DNA from: Williamsia sp.
Lineage (GTDB): Bacteria; Bacteroidota; Bacteroidia; Chitinophagales; Chitinophagaceae
Assembly: GCA_015069695.1 (NCBI GenBank)
Contig: JADCRZ010000003.1
Coordinates: forward strand, 235,821-299,820
Length of the DNA stretch: 64,000 bases
Direction: 5' to 3'
How positions within the stretch are numbered: position 1 is the first letter of the stretch; the number at the start of each line of letters is the position of its first letter. This document shows, one piece after another, positions 40,001 through 48,596 of the stretch. Below the pieces are notes generated by a model. It ran no database searches and had not been told where the DNA came from. It was given only the letters and a program-made list of their open reading frames with translations. The translations under genes and the position numbers were made by a program.

Positions 40001-40167
40001 GTGCGGCTTCTACCAGCCGGATCCCGTTGGGTATCGTGATCGTAGGGGGTATTATGTTCTCGCTGATCCTGACCTTATTTGTGATTCCTGCCATGTATTC
40101 TTTCTTTTCAACGAGCAAAAAGAAAAGCGAGCTGGATGAAACCGTTACTGTTAAAGTAGAAGCGTAA
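37081..40167 (+). CDS. RND efflux pump, inner membrane transporter (AcrB-like)
   Basis: 1028 residues, the usual size. Membrane-embedded proton-relay residues are present: the Asp pair in GLVVDDGIVVTENI (TM4) and Lys in LVTKNGILIVEFANQ (TM10). The N-terminus SELSLRRPVLAIVLNIVIILFG is typical. Large periplasmic porter domains lie between the membrane blocks. Family members export hydrophobic drugs, bile-salt-like compounds or lipids; the substrate is unknown here. The TolC-like gene follows after 11 bp. Confidence 0.95.
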   Translation: MNISELSLRRPVLAIVLNIVIILFGVIGFKFLGVRDYPAIDPPNINVRTSYAGANAEIIESQITEPLEKTINGIAGIKNITSSSSQGSSNINVEFELSVDLEAAANDVRDKVSQASRSLPPDLDAPPVVSKADASSDPIISMTVQSNTRNQLQVTEYANNVLVERLQTIPGVSSIQIWGEKRYAMRILFDPIKLTSYGLTPSDVRTALQRENVELPSGKITGDATELTVRTFGKLNTEQEFNNVIIRNVNGSDVLLKDVGEAVLGPENEESILKESQIPMIALAIIPQPGSNYVAISNEFYRRLEQIKDEVPKDIKLDIALDQTKFIKSSISEVEETLIIAFVLVVIIIYLFFRDTLIAIRPLIDIPVSLIGAFFIMYLSGFTINVLTLLAIVLATGLVVDDGIVVTENIYKKMEKGMDKWQAAKEGSKEIYFAVISTSITLAVVFLPIIFLQGFVGRLFREFGIVVAGAVLISAFVSLTLTPVLNVKLTRKVHKNSRFYDWSEPFFQGMENGYRRILERFMKVRWIGFVVIAICGAVIVLIGMNLQSELAPMEDRSQFRLQVTAPEGTSFDYMDKYIDRLTNFVLDSVPEKRIAISMTAPGFSSGSANTGNVRVTLVDPDQRDRSQQKIVDMVSRNINKFTVGRAFPIQEQTISVNRRGGLPVQFVIQNNDFEKIRQVLPKFLDTASNDPVFQGVDVDLKFNKPELRVNIDRLKASQLGISVDDISETLQLALSNLRLGYFTKQGKQYQVMGQVARGDRDDPTDLKNIYVRNADGVSISLDNLVTFTEATTPPTIYHFNRYKSATISAGLAPGKTIGDGVKEMQKIAANMLDPTFSVSLAGSSRDFAESSSNTSFALILALALIFLILAAQFESFIDPLIIMLTVPLAIAGALLSLWLFGQTLNIFSEIGMIMLIGLVTKNGILIVEFANQQRLEGMNKMEAAIHAAQMRLRPILMTSLAMALGALPLALSLGAASTSRIPLGIVIVGGIMFSLILTLFVIPAMYSFFSTSKKKSELDETVTVKVEA

Positions 40168-40178
40168 AACCTAATTTC

Positions 40179-41489
40179 ATGAGATTGTTGTGTTTATTGT
40201 TTTTTTCCCTTTTTCTACAAACCGGATTTTCACAGGAGGTGCTCTCAATTGACGATGCGGTTTCACAGGCCCTGAAATACAATTACGACATTGAAATAGC
40301 CCGGACAGATTCTTCTGCGTATGCCATCGACAATGAATATGCATACGCGGGTTTTCTACCCACAATGGATGGCAGCTTCACGCGCTTGTGGAACACGAAC
40401 AACCAACGCCAGCTTCTCGCTGATGGCACCAAAAGAGGTGGTAACGGCATTCGCTCCAAGAACTTTGCCCTGAACGTTAGCCTGAACTGGACCCTTTTTG
40501 ACGGACTTAGGATGTTTGCCACCAAAGAAAAACTGGCCGAGTTTGTCAGGCTGGGCGAGTATACGGTAAAAGAACAGGTGGTGAACTCAGTGGCCGCCGT
40601 GATCAATAATTACTACAATATCGTAAGGCAAAAGCAACAGCTCAAAGCCATTGAAGAACAGATTTCTATCAATGACGAACGGGTACAGCTGGCCAACAAA
40701 AAATTCTCTGTTGGACTGGGAGCAAAGCCGGAACTGCTGCAGGCAAAGGTAGATTACAATGCACAGAAAGCTGCACAGTACACCCAGCAAACCCTGATCG
40801 CACAGTTGCGTGAACAGCTGAACCAGCTGATTGGATTCCCGACTGCCAAGTATTATGAAGTGTCTGATAGCATTCCTATCAACACCGCCCTTCAATACGG
40901 CAATATCCGCAGTGACCTGGAAAAGTTTAATCCCACCCTGCAGATAGCCAGAAAAAACATCGACATTTCCAAGTTGACAGTGCGGGAAACCTGGGCCAAT
41001 TTGTTTCCTACAGCTGCCTTTACAACTGCTTACAATTTTACCCGCGTCGACAACACCCAGGTTTTAAATCCTTTTTCGCTGCTGGTTAACCAGAACAGGG
41101 GATTTAACTACGGTGTCGTGATAAACGTTCCCATCTTCAGCGGTTTCGAAACCCGGCGGCAGATCAGGCAGGCCAAGCTGGACGTGCATCTGCAGGAGAT
41201 CAATCTGTCGAACCAGTTTTCCCTGCTTGATGTGACCGTAAACAATGCATTTAAAAATTATGAGCTGTACAAAAAGCTGCTGAACCTGGAAGAAGACAAT
41301 ATCCTGCTCGCAAAGGAAAATGTCAATATTGCCCTCCAGCGCTTCAAGCTGGGTGCCTCTACCTACATCGAGTTGCATGAGGCACAGATCAGCCTGGGCG
41401 AGGCTTACGACCGGTTGATTGCTGCCCGCTACAATACCAAGGTAGCAGAAACAGAATTGTTGCGGCTGCAGGGAAAAATTGTAAAGTAG
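40179..41489 (+). CDS. TolC family outer membrane efflux protein
   Basis: 436 residues with a signal peptide (LCLLFFSLFLQTGFSQ). It has the two repeated long helical hairpins of outer membrane efflux proteins: RVQLANKKFSVGLGAKPELLQAK in the first half and NIALQRFKLGASTYIELHEAQ in the second, joined by barrel strands. It forms the trimeric exit channel of the RND system. It is the last gene of the adaptor-pump-channel set, 78 bp before purE. Confidence 0.95.
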   Translation: MRLLCLLFFSLFLQTGFSQEVLSIDDAVSQALKYNYDIEIARTDSSAYAIDNEYAYAGFLPTMDGSFTRLWNTNNQRQLLADGTKRGGNGIRSKNFALNVSLNWTLFDGLRMFATKEKLAEFVRLGEYTVKEQVVNSVAAVINNYYNIVRQKQQLKAIEEQISINDERVQLANKKFSVGLGAKPELLQAKVDYNAQKAAQYTQQTLIAQLREQLNQLIGFPTAKYYEVSDSIPINTALQYGNIRSDLEKFNPTLQIARKNIDISKLTVRETWANLFPTAAFTTAYNFTRVDNTQVLNPFSLLVNQNRGFNYGVVINVPIFSGFETRRQIRQAKLDVHLQEINLSNQFSLLDVTVNNAFKNYELYKKLLNLEEDNILLAKENVNIALQRFKLGASTYIELHEAQISLGEAYDRLIAARYNTKVAETELLRLQGKIVK

Positions 41490-41567
41490 CAGGCTTTTTC
41501 TATTCAGTTCCATGGACTCCCCTGCTTGTGTAAATAGCTTTATCTTCAGCCTTCTAATATCATCTTC

Positions 41568-42083
41568 ATGAACCCGCTTGTTGGCATCATCATGGGCAGC
41601 GACAGTGATCTTCCTGTTATGAAAGAAGCAGCAGACATGCTGCAAGGATTGGGCATTGCCTTCGAAGTGACTGTTGTGTCGGCTCATCGCACGCCGTTGC
41701 GGATGGTAGCGTATGCGCAGAAAGCCAGGAGCCGCGGACTTAAGGTCATCATCGCCGGTGCCGGAGGGGCTGCCCACCTGCCAGGCATGGTAGCTTCGCT
41801 TACCTCACTGCCGGTGATCGGCGTACCGGTCAAATCATCCAATTCGATTGACGGGTGGGATTCCCTCTTGTCTATTCTGCAGATGCCCAAAGGCATTCCG
41901 GTGGCTACAGTCGCGCTCAACGGGGCTGCCAATGCAGGTTTGCTGGCTGCCAGCATCATTGGCGCTTTTGACAAAGCGGTTGGTGAGAAGCTGGATGGAT
42001 ACAAAATGGACCTTGAAACACAGGTTTCTGAAAAAGTGGAAAAGCTGAAAAGGGCCGGGTGGATGAATGGATTTGACCAGTAA
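41568..42083 (+). CDS. purE: 5-(carboxyamino)imidazole ribonucleotide mutase
   Basis: 171 residues. Class I PurE features are [20 protein letters not shown], the catalytic [11 protein letters not shown] (His) and [14 protein letters not shown]. It converts N5-carboxy-AIR to CAIR. It shares a strand with purK but is separated from it by the three efflux genes. Its stop codon is followed at once by the convergent stop of bshC (no gap). Confidence 0.97.
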   Translation: MNPLVGIIMGSDSDLPVMKEAADMLQGLGIAFEVTVVSAHRTPLRMVAYAQKARSRGLKVIIAGAGGAAHLPGMVASLTSLPVIGVPVKSSNSIDGWDSLLSILQMPKGIPVATVALNGAANAGLLAASIIGAFDKAVGEKLDGYKMDLETQVSEKVEKLKRAGWMNGFDQ

Positions 42084-43679
42084 TCAATCTTCTTCTACTA
42101 CCGTAAATACCTGTTCAAGGAGGGGGGTGTGTTCATAGATCATGCTGATAAAATCATCTCCCCACCGGGCAAAATAAGGGGAAAAATTGTCTATCCGCTC
42201 CTGCAAGCCATTGCGCGGAAAAAGGGCGCGTTTCAAGCTTTGTACCTGGTTTTGCTGATCACTGAATTTTCTTTTTTCTGCCTGTAGCATTTTCTTCTCC
42301 AGCCGGTACAACCGTTCTTCCGCACGCACCTGCAGGGTTGTTACATGCTTGCTTAAGGTACTGTCTATTTTACCGGCTATCCCCTGTATGCGTGCATACA
42401 AATGCTCCAATTCTCCTATTTCTCCTTCCAGCTGAAGCTGTACCTGTGAATCTCTTTTTACAATTTCGTTGGTGATCAGCCGCTCTTCTTTGAACAAAAG
42501 CGAACTGTCGATGCCCAGCTTTTTGGCCCGTTCTTTCCATTTCTTTTCTATGAATAAAAATGAATTGCGCAGCACAAGCACCGGGAAGGGCACCTGGTAA
42601 TGATGAAACAATTCTTTCAGCTCAAGCCAGTAAGCTGTTTCTCCGCCCCCGCCTATAAAAGCAATATTGGGTAAAATGGTTTCCTGAAACAATCCCCGCA
42701 AGATTACATTCGGACTAAACCGGTCCGGATGGTTTTGCAGTTCTTCGAGCAAGGCTTGTTCGGTAAAATGGATCCCTGTTCCGACCACCCTGTATTCTTC
42801 TCCCAGCTTTACGATCCGCTCACGCAGGCCATCTTTCAGATAAAAAAGATTGATCTCCCGCGGAGTGGCCTGCACTTTATAATGGGCTGACAGTTGTTCA
42901 ATGGTTTTTTCAACAATGAAAGAAGGCGTTTGCGACAAGAGATCATCTTTGAAAACAGGATGCATGGCAGCTTTCAGCTTGGGATGATCGGGGATCAGCA
43001 CCAACAAACCATAGCGTTCAAACAGGCGGTTGATCAACCTGAATGTAGCTGCCTGAACAGTAGAGGATGCACTGTAACATTCCCTCAATAAAGCGATCAG
43101 TTCAGGACCATGAGGTTGTACTGCCAACTCCCCTTCCAGCCGGTCGATGATCTTGTCGAGGCCTTTGTTGTTCATGCGGCCTACAGCACCTTGTTGTGTG
43201 GTGGTCCACTTGACCTCTTCTCCACCCAGATAAATTTTTCCCAGCTCATCCAGGTCGGCATCCTCACTGCCCATGTAGAACACTGGAACAAAATTGCTAT
43301 CAGGCAGCTCCCTGTTCAGTATATCAGCCAGCTTGATAACATGGACGATTTTGTAGATAAAATAAAGATGCCCGGTAAAAATATGCGGCTGGTGAGCAGT
43401 GACCAGGGTAAAGGTGTTTTCGTTCAGCAACTTGTTGATATTGTCCTGCACCCTCTCTCCTGCCGGTACGGAAGCATATTGTTCATGCAGGACTTGCACG
43501 AGCATAGCCCGGTCTGTATGGAATGCTTGCCGCTGCCTGATGCTTTCCCTGATCCCTTCCCAGGAAACCGGGTGTTCGTAAAAGGGTTGCAGGGCGGGCG
43601 CCTGTTCTATGTAGTCGTTGATGATGCTGGTAAAATATCCTGTCTGCCGGTAAGGTATTGAAATCGCTGTACAGTCCAT
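42084..43679 (-). CDS. bshC: Bacillithiol biosynthesis cysteine-adding enzyme
   Basis: 531 residues, full length for BshC. Family landmarks are TLVTAHQPHIFTGHLYFIYKI near the start of the catalytic core, PVFYMGSEDADLDELG and VILRGLFQETILPNIAFIGGGGETAYWLELK (fold regions rather than a triad), with a C-terminal coiled coil (about 420-490). BshC joins cysteine to glucosaminyl-malate in the last step of bacillithiol synthesis. Other bsh genes are not in the window. The YfiT-like protein at 30198 may use the product. Confidence 0.93.
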   Translation of the reverse strand: MDCTAISIPYRQTGYFTSIINDYIEQAPALQPFYEHPVSWEGIRESIRQRQAFHTDRAMLVQVLHEQYASVPAGERVQDNINKLLNENTFTLVTAHQPHIFTGHLYFIYKIVHVIKLADILNRELPDSNFVPVFYMGSEDADLDELGKIYLGGEEVKWTTTQQGAVGRMNNKGLDKIIDRLEGELAVQPHGPELIALLRECYSASSTVQAATFRLINRLFERYGLLVLIPDHPKLKAAMHPVFKDDLLSQTPSFIVEKTIEQLSAHYKVQATPREINLFYLKDGLRERIVKLGEEYRVVGTGIHFTEQALLEELQNHPDRFSPNVILRGLFQETILPNIAFIGGGGETAYWLELKELFHHYQVPFPVLVLRNSFLFIEKKWKERAKKLGIDSSLLFKEERLITNEIVKRDSQVQLQLEGEIGELEHLYARIQGIAGKIDSTLSKHVTTLQVRAEERLYRLEKKMLQAEKRKFSDQQNQVQSLKRALFPRNGLQERIDNFSPYFARWGDDFISMIYEHTPLLEQVFTVVEED

Positions 43680-43765
43680 AATGTGCTGTAAATGTAAGAT
43701 TGTTCTGGATACGCGAAGTTAAAAGCTGGTGCCTGAGCGGCCCCCTTTATAGCCCCTGTTCAGGA

Positions 43766-44599
43766 TTACTGTACCTTGTATGCTGTTATAGAATTTCTAT
43801 AAAAAGTAGGGATGTATAAGACAGCCTTTGCGGGATCGTACTGGATATCGGCTGTATTGATTTTTTGTTCGCGGGTATCAAGCAGCTTTTGTTTGTTGCC
43901 GTCTTTGTGTACATAATAAACAGATCCGCCCCAGCACGAAACAATAAACTCACCTGCTTTCACCGGCACAATACCATCCGTGTCTGGTTCCATCCCCTCC
44001 ACAATTTTTACCAGGTTCTTGTTCTTGTCAACCAGGTATAAGGTTCCACTGTCGAGAAGATAAAAATCATTGCCATTTGCAAGCAATCCGTTGGGGTTTT
44101 TCAGCTTATCCAGGTACAGCTCTACCTTTTCTCCCTGCATCCTGAACACTTTACCCGCCCGTGAATCTGAAACGTAGACCACACCTGATTTATCGACAGT
44201 GACATCGTTTAAAAATACGGCGTCTTGTACCGGGATCCTTTTTGTAAGTGTTCCCTTTTTCGTATCAATGATCGCAATCGCATCCAGGTCGGCCACATAC
44301 AGGTTATTGCCCCGGATGCCCATGCCTTTTGGTGCATGCAAACCGCTTACCCAATCCACTGCAATGATCTTTCCATCAGCTGATACTTTGCCGATAGATC
44401 CTTTTCCATCTTTTTCATCGGCCTTTCCATCAATATTTGACACATACAATACGTTGCTTTGCGGATCGATCAGTACAGATTCGGGCACTTTGAGGGCACT
44501 GTCGGTTGACCAAAGTTTTGTGAGCCGGTGTTGCTGTGCATGCGCGGCATAGAGCATGCAAACTGAAAAAATGGCAAGGGATACAAGCTTTCTAGTCAT
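43766..44599 (-). CDS. Exported NHL/SMP-30-like beta-propeller protein
   Basis: 277 residues from ATG 44597-44599, at a signal peptide (KLVSLAIFSVCMLYAAHAQ). The chain has repeating blades such as SNVLYVSNIDG, GNNLYVADLDAIAIID and SGVVYVSDSRAGKVF, plus NGLLANGNDFYLLDSG. This is the pattern of SMP-30/gluconolactonase or NHL-repeat propellers. I could not identify a full metal-binding set, so an enzyme function is uncertain. It is probably periplasmic. It is a single gene. Confidence 0.72.
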   Translation of the reverse strand: MTRKLVSLAIFSVCMLYAAHAQQHRLTKLWSTDSALKVPESVLIDPQSNVLYVSNIDGKADEKDGKGSIGKVSADGKIIAVDWVSGLHAPKGMGIRGNNLYVADLDAIAIIDTKKGTLTKRIPVQDAVFLNDVTVDKSGVVYVSDSRAGKVFRMQGEKVELYLDKLKNPNGLLANGNDFYLLDSGTLYLVDKNKNLVKIVEGMEPDTDGIVPVKAGEFIVSCWGGSVYYVHKDGNKQKLLDTREQKINTADIQYDPAKAVLYIPTFYRNSITAYKVQ

Positions 44600-44646
44600 A
44601 ATAGATCGTTTGGTAGGATTGAGATAATAAAGATAAACCCTGCTGT

Positions 44647-45414
44647 TTAATTGCCAATTCCCATTGGTTGAGTGGCACCGCAAAGCTGTGATAAAAAGAT
44701 ACCGGTAGCAACAGCTGCATTCAGGGATTCGGCCTGGCCGATACGCGGTATGGTCAGCTGCTGTTTAGCCAGTACAAGCAAGTTTGGCCGGATCCCCTTC
44801 GATTCGTTGCCTACAACCAAAAAGCCGGGATCTGATTTCTCTCCTTGTATGAGGGGTTTGCCTTGCAGTGTGCTGGCGTATACAGGTTTGTCTGCATGCT
44901 GTTCGAGAAAAGAATGGAGGTCTTTATACAACACCTGAACCCTGGCAATGCTCCCCATCGTAGATTGCACCACTTTTGGATTGAATACATCGGCGCTGTC
45001 CGGGCTTGCCACGACTGTATCAATGCCAAACCAGTCGGCTGTCCGCATTATCGTTCCCAGGTTACCCGGGTCTTGGATGCCATCCAGCACCAGCGTCCAT
45101 TTGCCGCTGAACTGAACAGGCTCAGAAAACCGGGGCTGGCGGAATATACCCAGCACGCCATGGGGCGTGGGTTGAACTGAAATCTTTTCCAGTTCCTGCA
45201 AAGAAATTTCTACCTGTTTGTCTGGAGATAGCTTATTGGGCTGCGCTTCTTGCCACCAGCTTTCTGTCCCATACAAAGCAACGGGTTCGATGTGCGGGCT
45301 GGAAAGCAGCTCCGCTACAATCTTTGGCCCCTCGGCAATAAAAAGCCCTTCTGAGGTCCTGAATTTTTTCTGGCTTAAACTTTGAATATATTTGACCTGC
45401 TGTTTGGATAACAT
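44647..45414 (-). CDS. SpoU/TrmH family RNA 2'-O-methyltransferase
   Basis: 255 residues from ATG 45412-45414 (MLSKQQVKYIQSLSQKKFR). An N-terminal substrate-binding region (SEGLFIAEGPKIVAELL) is followed by the knotted SPOUT domain: motif 1 NLGTIMRTADWFGID, motif 2 VVGNESKGI and motif 3 IPRIGQAESLNAAVATGI. The enzyme methylates ribose in tRNA or rRNA; the exact target is not evident. It is divergent from the TamL-like gene at 45579 with a 164-bp gap between. Confidence 0.92.
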   Translation of the reverse strand: MLSKQQVKYIQSLSQKKFRTSEGLFIAEGPKIVAELLSSPHIEPVALYGTESWWQEAQPNKLSPDKQVEISLQELEKISVQPTPHGVLGIFRQPRFSEPVQFSGKWTLVLDGIQDPGNLGTIMRTADWFGIDTVVASPDSADVFNPKVVQSTMGSIARVQVLYKDLHSFLEQHADKPVYASTLQGKPLIQGEKSDPGFLVVGNESKGIRPNLLVLAKQQLTIPRIGQAESLNAAVATGIFLSQLCGATQPMGIGN

Positions 45415-45578
45415 GCTAATGGCGTTAAAACCTGTTGTAATTGATCCCCATGAACCATTGTACAAGCCGGGTGCTTCCTGAAAAAAAAGACATAAATGTA
45501 AATTACCTGCCAACAATTCCCCCATTTTTCTGTCTGGTTTATATTCAGCAACCGCAATAAGTCCTCTCAAATTCCGCT

Positions 45579-47891
45579 ATGGCAGGTTTCCCTATCATCC
45601 GCACTGGTCTTTTTCCGCTTTACTGGATGGTGCTTGCATGCATGGCCCTGCTCTTTTCCTGTACGGTTCCGCGCAAATACCAGGCAAACAAACCTTTTGT
45701 GTTTAAAACAAATATAGCCGTTCAGGGAACGCTGGAAGGAAGGGACAAAGCAGATCTTGAGCTGCGGCTCGCGAACCAGCTGGACGATAGCCTGAAAACA
45801 AGAACCGTTTCATTTGCCGGTATCCGGCGCACCCTGGTAAAACCGGCCGTGTTCGACACCAATTACGCCAACCGTTCGGTGCTGTTTATGAATGCCCTGT
45901 TGAATTCTATTGGCTATTACCAGGCAAAGATCAATTGGGATTCTACCTTGCGGGTGATCGGCAAACAACAGCGCGTAACGGTTAATTTCACCGTAGTGCC
46001 GGGTAAAAACCTGAAAATGGACTCGCTGGGGTTTGCGCTTTCCGATACTGGTTTACAGGCGCTTGCTATTAAAAATCGCAGCGCTACGTTGCTCAAAAAA
46101 GGGGATCCTTATTCACAGCAAGTTGTCGCAGCAGAGCTTGACCGGCTGGTTGAAGTTTTTAAAGACAATGGTTATTTCAAGGTTTCGCGGGAAGATGTGT
46201 ATGCAGAAGTAGACACCGTTTTAGCAGCCCTGATCAATCCCACCCTTGATCCCTTTGAACAGATCCGCTTGCTCAATGAAGTCAGGTTGCGCCGTGAGCA
46301 TCCTACCATCAATGTAGTGATAAAACAAAGAGCCAGGGACAATGCCGCTCCTCCAAAAAAGTATTATATCAAACAGGTGCATATCCATCCAGACCTGCGC
46401 CTGTTTGAAGATTCGTCTCAGGCAAGTGTTGATACTGTTGAGCTGAGGAACATCAAAGTGATCGGACATGAAGCGCTTTTTAAACCTTCTTTCCTGGTAA
46501 AAAACAACAGCCTGCTTCCAGGGCAACTATTCAGGCAGAAAAATTATTATAAGACCGTCAATGCATTCAGCCAGCTCGGAGCCTGGCAACAGGTGAACGT
46601 AGACCTCTTTGCCAATGATTCGCTGGGCACGATCGATGCCGACATCAATCTTTATCCTGCTAAAAAGCAAAGCCTCGTGATCGACCTGGAAGCCACCCGC
46701 AATGCTGGCAATACAGGTGATGTATTTGCGGTCAGTAACCTGTTCGGCGTAGGCTTGAATATAGGACTAAGCAACAGGAACCTGGCCCGGGAATCTGTCC
46801 GCTCTACCACCAACATCAGAGGCGGCGTGGAACTGGGTACCAAAACAAATCTGATCCAAACCCTGCAGGGAAGCTTGTCGCAGAACTTTTATTTCCCCCG
46901 CTTTATTACCCCGTTCAAAATAGCGCACGAAGAAAAGATCAATTCCGCCAGAACCATCCTCAATATAAATACATCGTACACTGACCGCAGAAACTTTTTC
47001 TCCCTGGGTTCTATCAGTGGTGCGATCGGCTACGAATGGTCGCGGCGGAACAAAGTGTTTTATTATAGTCCCTTAACCGTAGAGCTGTTCCGGTTGGGCA
47101 TTACAGACAGCCTGGACCGGCTTTTTGCCAAAGTACCCAACCTGCGGTTTTCTTTTAACAACGGACTGGTAATTACCCAAAACTTTGTTTTTAAATCTTT
47201 GGTCAGCCGGGCAAACCGGATCACCAGTTTAAAGATCGGCGTGGAAGAAAGCGGTGGCATCTTTGGCCTGATCCCAAAGCTCGACAAGAAGGGGGGATTG
47301 TACCGGTATGTTAAATCAGATCTTGAATACCACCACCTGATCAAACGCAAAAGAGCCGACTGGGCTTTCCGGCTGTATGGTGGCATCGGCATACCATATG
47401 GAAAACAAGCAGACGGATCAACAGAAACCGGACTGCCCTTTTACAAATCGTTTTTTGCGGGAGGCCCCAACAGCATGCGGGCCTGGCAGGTCCGCCGCTT
47501 AGGACCAGGCTCATCCGATTCGCTGCAGACCTACGATCGCTTTGGCGATATTTCGTTGGAAGGAAACATTGAATACCGCTTTAATCTGTTTTCTATCGGA
47601 ACGGTAAAAGTAAAAAGCGCCCTGTTTTCCGATGTGGGAAATATCTGGAACCGCACAACCTTCAACAACCCCAACCTGGCCAACACCGAATTCAAGCCCA
47701 GCCGCTTGTACCGCGACCTGGCTGTAGCAGCGGGTACCAGTCTTCGGTTTGATTTCAGCTATTTTCTGGTGCGCTTCGACTGGGCATATAAGGTCAAGAA
47801 CCCGGTTTATTCAAAAACCAATGCCGGGTGGTTTCAAAATGTGCGCTTGAACACAGGTCAGTTCCAGCTAGGTATCGGCTATCCGTTTTAG
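45579..47891 (+). CDS. BamA/TamA family outer membrane assembly protein with a lipobox (TamL-like)
   Basis: 770 residues. A lipoprotein signal is visible (ALLFSCTVPRK, Cys28). POTRA-like domains follow up to about 340, then a 16-strand-type barrel with GGPNSMRAWQVRRLGPG and SDVGNIWN near the end and a C-terminal aromatic (QLGIGYPF). Lipid-modified TamA homologues are known in Bacteroidota as TamL. They cooperate with TamB in membrane assembly. No tamB gene is next to it here. Its last 24 bases overlap the convergent truB end. Confidence 0.88.
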   Translation: MAGFPIIRTGLFPLYWMVLACMALLFSCTVPRKYQANKPFVFKTNIAVQGTLEGRDKADLELRLANQLDDSLKTRTVSFAGIRRTLVKPAVFDTNYANRSVLFMNALLNSIGYYQAKINWDSTLRVIGKQQRVTVNFTVVPGKNLKMDSLGFALSDTGLQALAIKNRSATLLKKGDPYSQQVVAAELDRLVEVFKDNGYFKVSREDVYAEVDTVLAALINPTLDPFEQIRLLNEVRLRREHPTINVVIKQRARDNAAPPKKYYIKQVHIHPDLRLFEDSSQASVDTVELRNIKVIGHEALFKPSFLVKNNSLLPGQLFRQKNYYKTVNAFSQLGAWQQVNVDLFANDSLGTIDADINLYPAKKQSLVIDLEATRNAGNTGDVFAVSNLFGVGLNIGLSNRNLARESVRSTTNIRGGVELGTKTNLIQTLQGSLSQNFYFPRFITPFKIAHEEKINSARTILNINTSYTDRRNFFSLGSISGAIGYEWSRRNKVFYYSPLTVELFRLGITDSLDRLFAKVPNLRFSFNNGLVITQNFVFKSLVSRANRITSLKIGVEESGGIFGLIPKLDKKGGLYRYVKSDLEYHHLIKRKRADWAFRLYGGIGIPYGKQADGSTETGLPFYKSFFAGGPNSMRAWQVRRLGPGSSDSLQTYDRFGDISLEGNIEYRFNLFSIGTVKVKSALFSDVGNIWNRTTFNNPNLANTEFKPSRLYRDLAVAAGTSLRFDFSYFLVRFDWAYKVKNPVYSKTNAGWFQNVRLNTGQFQLGIGYPF

Positions 47892-48566
47892 GTCTTCTTT
47901 TTCCTGCGTGATCATATCTTCCCATTCCTCCATGGTATGGGCTTCGTCAAGGGTAAATTCGCCAATGCGTGTTCTGCATAAACTGCTCAGGTATCCTCCG
48001 CAACCGAGCGAAGCGCCAAAATCATTGGCCAGGCTGCGTATATACGTACCCGTTGAACAAACAACGCGGAATTCAACAACCGGAAGTTGGATGTTTGTGA
48101 TTCCGAACTTTTGGATAATCACTTTTCTGGGTTCCATTTGTACATCTATTCCCTTGCGCGCCAGTTCATAAACCCGTTTGCCTCCTTGTTTGATGGCAGA
48201 GTGGATGGGCGGCATCTGCAGGATTTCTCCCGTAAAAGCCTGGGTAGCCTCCCTGATCTGTTCAGGTTGCAGCTGGGTGAAATCAATAAAATTTTCAGGT
48301 CTGCTTTCCAGGTCGAACGTAGGCGTAGTAGCACCCAGCGTAAAAGAACCGGTATATTCTTTTTCCTTCGCCATGTATTCGTTGATGCGTTTGGTAAACT
48401 TTCCGGTGCAAACGATCAACAGGCCGGAAGCAAGCGGGTCAAGCGTGCCGGCGTGTCCTACTTTTTTTATCTTGATCAGCCCCCTGATCTTGCGGATGAC
48501 ATCGAATGAGGTCCACCGCAAGGGCTTGTTGACCAGTAAAACGCGGCCTTCTTCAAATGGGTTCAT
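47868..48566 (-). CDS. truB: tRNA pseudouridine(55) synthase
   Basis: 232 residues. The catalytic Asp lies in VGHAGTLDPLASGLLIV; other landmarks are NKPLRWTSFDVIRKI, FTGEILQMPPIHSAIKQGGKRVYELAR and CSTGTYIRSLANDFGASL. It makes pseudouridine 55 in the T loop of tRNAs. The 3' end overlaps that of the TamL-like gene by 24 bp on opposite strands. Confidence 0.95.
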   Translation of the reverse strand: MNPFEEGRVLLVNKPLRWTSFDVIRKIRGLIKIKKVGHAGTLDPLASGLLIVCTGKFTKRINEYMAKEKEYTGSFTLGATTPTFDLESRPENFIDFTQLQPEQIREATQAFTGEILQMPPIHSAIKQGGKRVYELARKGIDVQMEPRKVIIQKFGITNIQLPVVEFRVVCSTGTYIRSLANDFGASLGCGGYLSSLCRTRIGEFTLDEAHTMEEWEDMITQEKEDLKRIADT

Positions 48567-48596
48567 GCAGCAAAAATAAGGGGTGCAGATTTTTGT

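Noticed and set aside
45414-45570. Upstream extension of the methyltransferase frame to 45570
   Set aside because: The extra 52 residues are not family-like; the SpoU-type N-terminus begins at the ATG at 45412-45414.
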